A stretch of 64,000 bases of DNA from Nymphaea colorata (taxonomy: Eukaryota; Streptophyta; Magnoliopsida; Nymphaeales; Nymphaeaceae). The position numbers were made by a program, and so were the translations under genes. This document shows, in pieces, positions 58,276 to 64,000 of the stretch. Each line of letters starts with the position of its first letter. Position 1 is the stretch's first letter. The notes beneath the pieces were generated by a model. That model did not search any database. It was not told the DNA's origin and was given only the letters and a program-made list of their open reading frames with translations. The stretch lies in assembly GCF_008831285.2 (NCBI RefSeq), contig NC_045138.2, positions 7,345,205-7,409,204 of the forward strand. The letters are read 5' to 3'.

Positions 58276-59500
58276 TTGACTTCTTTGGACATTTTTTATA
58301 AAAAATTATCAGCGGCTTCTTGGATGCCATTCGTTTTGGAAATGAACGGCTTTCAACAGTTTACCAGCAGGGGCTTGCTTTCGGCCGTCCGTTTATGCTG
58401 ATCTAAGTTACTGTCGGAACATTTTCCTCGAAAACCAAAAATTATAAATTAAAACCCTCTTTTGAGAAAATAATTTTCGTTATTTCATGTTTTAAAGACA
58501 TCCTACCAGAACAATCATTCTCATTTGATTAAGTAAAAAACAAATAGCATAAGAAACAAATAGAATATGTTCTTAAATAAATGTCACAACCAAACAATTT
58601 AAGTTGTGACCGCATTCTTGTGCCTATATAGCATAAGAAAATGAATGACGGGCTTGGTGCATTATACTGTTGTCACAAATATCTTTTTTTTAAGGAAAAT
58701 GTCAAGGAGGTTTTTATGAGGTATTTTCTTAAGTAAAGTTGTTTTTCTCATAAAAATAAAAAAGAAATCTCAGTAGATTTAAAAAATAAAAAATCTTAAT
58801 ATTTAAAAAACAACAAGATAAATGAAAAAAATAATAAAAAGTGAAAAAGGCCAAACATTCCTATCAAGCGATATTCATTTTTTTTAGATTTTCTTGATAT
58901 TTTCATTTTAGTTGTTTTTCTTTTAAATATGGTGGAATTTTTGAAAAGCTCGCAATATAGTGACTTATACCAATGGTTGGTAGGTCATTGGTGAATGACA
59001 TGGGGCCTACTCACTTTAAAAACAAAGCAGCTCCTGACCCATAAAACAAGTAAAAGAAAAGTGGATGCACCATTTAAACAAAACGAAATGTGAAGCGAAT
59101 ATGATTGCAAGTATTCATGCGTCAGTGTTTCTTCTGCATCCCCGACAATAAGTGTGGGTACGAGGCCAAGAGGGAGCGTATATTAAAGAAAGCAGATTTT
59201 ATTGTTAATTTCCTTCCAACACAAGGAAAATGCAGAAACGTGGCATGAGTTGCTTAAAGATCAAGTTATGACCTGTTTTTTTATCACCTAGATGCCATTG
59301 GGAGTCGTTTGATATCTTTGGAGCTCGTTTGGTAACAATATACATTGTTATTGTTTCAAGAATATGTCCTAAAAAAAGTAGTTGAGACACATTCATAAGA
59401 CAATAACAACAATGTCTTGTTACTGCCTCAAGCCTCAAAGACCGTTTCGATATTAAATTGGAGGCCAATTTGAAATCCAAAGTTTGTGGGGCTCGCAGCT
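58276..59500. repeat. Block A of the tandem duplication, unit 2
   Basis: Counterpart of 50373-52318 without the GGCCC-rich insertion and with several small deletions. It contains no coding sequence; minus-strand frames at 59205-59806 are not conserved with unit 1 as proteins. Confidence 0.88.
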
Positions 59501-59502
59501 GA

Positions 59503-59700
59503 CCCTATTAAAATAAAAAAATATTTTTTAAAAATAAAAAATTTGAATATAAACTATATTTTGAATAATAAAATATTTAAATAAATAATATAAAAAAATA
59601 AATCGGGTTGAATTGGGCCTGCCCGTGCTGGTTTTTTTGGGCTCAGGCCGGATCGGGTCGAGTACCATGTATTGGAGCCTGATACCCAGACTTATTAAAA
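59503..59700. repeat. Diverged third copy of the GGCCC-ended family
   Basis: An AT-only core (about 59510-59600) is followed by GGGTTGAATTGGGCCTGCCC, then TTTTTTTGGGCTCAGGCCGG and GGGTCGAGTACC, resembling the right arm of the element at 51167. The left arm is lost. Confidence 0.45.
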
Positions 59701-60062
59701 ACTCCAAGAGGGAGGAGTGAGAGTGAATGTTGTATGTGATCATCCAATATGAAATTTTTAGGCATCTTAAATCACCTTGGATCTTATATTCAGGGTAAAC
59801 AAACACATCTGTATTTGATAGCTTCGGATTTATGATTCGAAGCTGATATCGAATCTGAGATAGGTGGGATCCACTGTTGAATCAAACAATAGATTTCACA
59901 ACTATAGATTTGAGTTCTGCATTATGTTATAATTATGCATAGAGGGGTAGGAGGTATATATCCATGGTTTTAATGTCACTGTAGATCTGTGATAATCTTG
60001 GATCTCACATTCGAGGCCATCAAACATGGTGTAATTGTCCATTCATTTAAATTAAATTAAAG

Positions 60063-60470
60063 TGTCTCATATTGGAGTGTGGAGTCGGATCCATGCTTGA
60101 TAGACTTCCCTAACTTATGTAAGGGCATTTATGTCACTTTTCTACTTCACGGTCTTTGCTCTAATCCTATGTTCATGAGGGCGTCATTGTCACTTGTATT
60201 TTGTATTCTTCTATGGTAGTGAAAACCTACTCTGTATGGTGGTCATAAAAGTAGGAGGACGTTGTCTCCAAACCACATAAATCTTTGTGTCTTTTTCATC
60301 TTTCTCTTCCTCAGATCCCTTGATGCTTTAAGAGAGTGGGAGAGAGCGATTCTCTGACGACGATCGACCAGTGTGAGACTTACCATAAAGGTCCCACAGG
60401 AATGAGAGCTCTTCATTTTGGATTACACTGGCCCATGTTGTTGGACCACTCCAACAAGTGGTATCTGGTC
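60063..60470 (+). repeat. Possible copia LTR with primer binding site
   Basis: A stretch from TGTCTCATATTGG (60063) to CACTCCAACA (60456) is followed by GTGGTATCTGGTC, a variant of the TGGTATCAGAGC primer binding site. It has a CATAAAAGTAGG box near 60245 and a T/C-rich leader. No gag frame follows, so it would be a relic. Confidence 0.35.
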
Positions 60471-60479
60471 TAAGTTTCC

Positions 60480-62000
60480 TGCTGTTATAGTCACTTTTAG
60501 GACTATGTTTAGAAGAGTTGATTTCATTGACAATTGAAGAAAATATATCGAATGCTGTGTTTGCAAGGCTTGGTGGTCTAAATTCATGGAGAGTTTAATC
60601 TCTAGTTTTATGAGAGACAATTGATACTTTTTAAATTTTCAACTATATAATTTTTACTTTTTTTTTTTACGTTTTATATTTTTGTTTCTAAAACGGGTCC
60701 AATCCATGGGTACCTTGGGTTCATGTAAGCAAAAAAGATCAAAAGGTCAAAATATTCCTGAACCAAAAAAAAAAAAGGAAAAAGAATGAAAAAATTACTT
60801 TGACAGACCCTTCAAACAAGAGAATTGAAAACACCCCTCTAGTCTTAAAGTAATTAATAGAAGGGGCCATGTGTCGAAAATGCAATAGACGTTCCTTACT
60901 TCTAAATGCAAGATGTTACTTTTTTAAGTTGTTTGGTAATAGAAATAGTAACAAATTATTACCTGAAGTAATGGTTAGAGTAAATTTATGAAACACTATG
61001 TCACAGTTTTTTTTATGAAGCAAACAGTTTATTACTATTTTTTCTTGTAACCGGGCAACATATAAAGGGGAAGCAGGTGACAACCTCATTTTTACCTACA
61101 TAACCAATGTATATCAAACGGCAGTTTTATAGTTTGTCTTAACTCACTTAAAACAGATCTCACATCTACATGATCAGTTGGTATTTCTAAACATTTAGGG
61201 TTTCCTTATTAGTTGGATTTGGCAGTTGCTATCATGCTTGGGTGCATTACTATTCTAGCTCCAACCAGCGACATGCACAATACCCAAGTTGAATGATGCC
61301 TAGACATTGGAAGCAAGCCATAACATTAGAAATATAAGAGTACGGCCTTGGGAATTTTGCACTCTAAACATTTGAAAAAAAAGGTTAATGTCATCGGCTG
61401 TTGTCAACAACCTTATAGACAATGAGATTTAGTACCCATCATAAAGTTTATGTGTGCCCCAAATGAGAGAGAGAGATAGAGAGAGATAGAGGGATGAAAA
61501 CGAACTTAATTAAAGGAAGCCAATGTGCGAAAATATCACTAGTTCCCAATGAGTGTTGAAAGAGAGAGAGAGAGAGAGAGAGAGAGTCTGCATGATTGTC
61601 ATATTTGTTTGTCATAATCTTCCATGAAAATTCTCGGGATCAAGTTGTTAAACAGAACTGGAGTTATATAAAAATGGAATCGCCATGTTTAATTAATTTG
61701 AGATATACACTTTATAGATAAATAAGGAGTTACGTATAATTAAATTGATATGCAATGTCCAAAAAAAAAAAAAAGGATCGTTGAACTGAGATGAGTTGTA
61801 GGAGGAAAAGGGAGTTGGCATGTTAACGTAGAATCACTGCCTCGGATGGAACCACATGTGGGCCTGTGAGGGCATTTGCCCACACGGGTCTATAAAATTT
61901 ATTTATTTACCGGTTGCTTGCTGATATATTAGTGTCTCTGATCTCATTCATTTGCTTATTACCTTTCAATCATTTCAAGGATTTAAAATTTTTCAAATAA
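60480..62000. other. Spacer of unit 2, nothing coding
   Basis: GA microsatellites at about 61464-61492 and 61561-61588, an A run near 61760, and at 61855-62000 a stretch (GGGCATTTGCCCACACGGG, then an AT-rich part) that resembles the interior of the MITE-like unit at 46260. No open frame with a recognisable family. Confidence 0.45.
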
Positions 62001-62002
62001 GT

Positions 62003-64000
62003 GCCTCTCAACCAACCAAACATATCTGGCTCAGCCATCCTATTCTGCTTTCCATGTTTGATGTATCATCACCTGAGTTTTAGGTGATTTAAAAGTGATA
62101 GTTGTTCTAATTTAGAAGAGATTGACTATGAACAGTAAGTTAAAACGAATCTTAATTATGTTCAGCACAAAAATGTACAGTAACGCGTTGTAGTGGAATT
62201 ACCAGTGATAGTTTTCACCGACAATTTGTTTACTAACATTCTAAAGAAACGTCGATAAAACTTTTAAATGCCATATTTACCGACATTTTCTAACCGCTTG
62301 TAATATACTTATTTTTTGTAGTGAACTGATTTACAATTGGGTCAATTTTTGTTCTTTTTCTATAAGCTATTAAGTCTTGCAATTTTTGTTTCCAAGTTCA
62401 CCCAATTATAGCTAAAAAAAAACACCTCCGTATCAAAAACCCAACACGAAATTTGTAACTATGGTAGAAATATTATTCCAGGTCCAAAGTTCCTCATCTG
62501 TTTCTTAGTCTAGAATAATAATTTCAGTAACCACATTTCCATTTTTATATATTTAAAATTAATTTCAAAAATATCATAATTGACTGTCAACCATCTGTAT
62601 ATACTTTAAAAAATAATTTAACCTAATAAATTAGTTCAATTCATTTTTCACTAATGAATCAGCAGATACATGAAGCAGATACATGACTGTGCCGGTCTAT
62701 AAGAACTGATTCAACCGATGCGATACGACTCAAAAGTTAACAACAGGAAAACCACCAGTCCGCCATGAAAATGCTAAGAATGCAGAACGGTAGCTGTTCT
62801 AAATACTGACCGATAAAGCAATTTAACAGTGAAGGAGAGAAGGTGTGAGTAACAGCTGCAATCTGCGTTCAATCACTAATGCAATAGTGCAATCTCGTCT
62901 GATAATCAAAAGGCAAAAGAACAGAAGAACCAAGAACAAAAACAGACTCCTCCATGGAAACGAAGTGTTCCCCATAAAAAACAAGGCATTATTGTACGAG
63001 ACGGCAACAGCCCGGCCGGCTAGCCGGCCTGCCGACTAACTCACTGGTGGACTACAACCACATCGTACTGTACGGTGACATCGCCGATGTTGTCTTTCCA
63101 GTGGGTCCTGACCAGTGCATAGCCTTGGGCCATCCGGAAGGCGCCGCTGCCGCCGACCACTGGGATCTCCCTCACCTTGTAAAGCATCGAGTTCCGGCCC
63201 ATGAAGCTGAGGGTGCTCCCATTGTACCTCCCCGCCGTGAACACCACGTTCATGTCCATCAGAAGCGCTATATCCTGCTGCGCCGAATACGCGTAGAACC
63301 CCTGGCACCTCCCCACTTGCTTCGACGTCAGCTCCGGCCCCTCCGTCAGGACACTGTCGATCATCTGGACTTTGCCGAAGAAAGGAGTGGAGGCCGAACC
63401 ATTTATGATGGTGATGCTGGTGGGGTTCTTGCCGCTCTTCACGTCGTGCAAGTAGAAGCGGAAACGGGACACCTTCTCTTCCCTCGGCAGCATTGCACTT
63501 TGCAATGGGTGGCCGGGATCCTTGGCACCGGCGACGGAGGCAGTGGTGATGAAGAGGAAGAGCATGAAGAACAGCAAGGATTTAGGAAGGAGGCTTCTGT
63601 CCATGGTGGTGTTTGGCATCTTGAGGCAGCAGAGGAGAATGGGTGCCTTTAGCGTCTCTCATATTAGCATTTTATAGGAAGATTTTAGAGACTGAGAGGA
63701 TGGTGGAGTTGGATTTTTCTTCTAGAAGGTCGCTCGTCTTTTCAGCGTTCAGTCTTATGTGTTATTTTCCTGTTTATGGAGAAGTTGTAACAGGAAGATA
63801 GACTTTAGTGCACGAACAATAATGTGATAGAGGTTTGGTAGAAAAGGAATCCGGCCTTACTTTGCGTAGTTTACACTTTTAACGAGAGTAAAGAGATGAT
63901 TTTTTTTCTTCGGGCCATAAGGGTGAGCAGTCGTTTTGGTTGGTGACAGTCCTTCAAAGCCACAGATAGGTCTTGTGTGAAATTTAAAGTTTAACTAAGC
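62003..64000. repeat. Block B of the tandem duplication, unit 2 (with intact dirigent gene)
   Basis: Counterpart of 54745-57215. The similarity continues to the right edge of the window, so the true end is not seen and further units may follow. Confidence 0.9.
63041..63619 (-). CDS. Dirigent protein, intact paralogue
   Basis: Single-exon frame of 192 residues, or 187 if translation starts at the second ATG (63604), which is the start shared with the broken copy at 56 kb. The N-terminus is a strong signal peptide (KSLLFFMLFLFITTASVAGA). The dirigent domain covers about residues 48-190 with FYLHDVKSG, DSVLTEGPELTSKQVGRCQG, MDMNVVFTAGRYNGSTLS, REIPVVGGSGAFRMAQGYA and VTVQYDVVVVHQ. A sequon is present in the INGSAST and YNGSTLS stretches. 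The single mature Cys lies in GRCQG, where the 45 kb gene has Ala. GC content is clearly higher than in the surroundings. The antisense open frame of 201 codons on the + strand is a shadow of this gene. Confidence 0.95.
   Translation of the reverse strand: MPNTTMDRSLLPKSLLFFMLFLFITTASVAGAKDPGHPLQSAMLPREEKVSRFRFYLHDVKSGKNPTSITIINGSASTPFFGKVQMIDSVLTEGPELTSKQVGRCQGFYAYSAQQDIALLMDMNVVFTAGRYNGSTLSFMGRNSMLYKVREIPVVGGSGAFRMAQGYALVRTHWKDNIGDVTVQYDVVVVHQ

Noticed and set aside
63047-63652. 201-codon + strand ORF
   Set aside because: Exactly antisense to the intact dirigent gene; GC-rich coding sequence often leaves an antisense frame open. The matching antisense frames at 56172-56746 are broken.
1-64000. 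CRISPR arrays, prokaryotic operons, tRNA or rRNA genes
   Set aside because: None seen; the repeats here are microsatellites, minisatellites or transposons, and the SINE-like heads are not complete tRNA genes.

Overview
The window is nuclear DNA from a flowering plant. The evidence is multi-exon genes with GT-AG introns up to nearly 4 kb, plant-specific families (a PSI1-type DUF3475/DUF668 protein, a plastid-type DAR GTPase, dirigent proteins), Ty1/copia and L1-type retrotransposons, SINE- and MITE-like elements, and many GA/CT, TA and CA microsatellites. Genes full of transposons suggest a medium or large genome. I cannot place the species.

Layout. 1-2850: 3' ends of two different copia elements lying head to tail, each with a polypurine tract and a 3' LTR. 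2851-5350: intergenic DNA with a purine-rich block. 5360-7767 (+): the last four exons of a DAR GTPase 3-like gene, preceded by a decayed second copy of its P-loop exon; the N-terminal half is not visible. 7768-9695: spacer with one unassigned minus-strand ORF. 9696-26345 (-): a PSI1-like gene whose 12 coding exons can be joined into a 653-codon frame. Its introns hold an antisense, internally deleted copia element, a GC-rich island, a possible captured gene fragment, a SINE candidate and several simple repeats. 27.5-33.8 kb: gene-poor DNA with a second SINE candidate. About 33.9-44.0 kb: a decayed L1-type LINE interrupted by a copia element with both LTRs (38500-42736) and by a second LTR-like insertion (42939-43563).

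45.3 kb to the end is a dirigent cluster on the minus strand: an intact gene (45365-45931), a frameshifted copy (56220-56801) and an intact copy (63041-63619). The last two sit in a tandem duplication with a period of roughly 7-8 kb (blocks 50.4-52.3/58.3-59.5 kb and 54.75-57.2/62.0-64.0 kb). The two units have since been changed by different insertions.

The most distinctive non-genic signals are in this cluster. One is a family with GGCCC-rich inverted ends, seen at 48866-49124 and 51167-51872; the second copy has short flanking duplications and a matching empty site at about 59.04 kb. Another is a 1.6 kb AT-rich element with TIRs over 100 bp and internal direct repeats (52.56-54.19 kb). A third is a 166-bp MITE-like element flanked by a perfect 10-bp duplication (54554-54719). 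The host genes do not form a pathway: PSI1-like proteins act in growth signalling, DAR GTPases in organelle ribosome assembly, and dirigent proteins in phenoxy-radical coupling in the cell wall. I saw no rRNA, tRNA, CRISPR array or prokaryotic-type operon. All coordinates and splice sites were read by eye.
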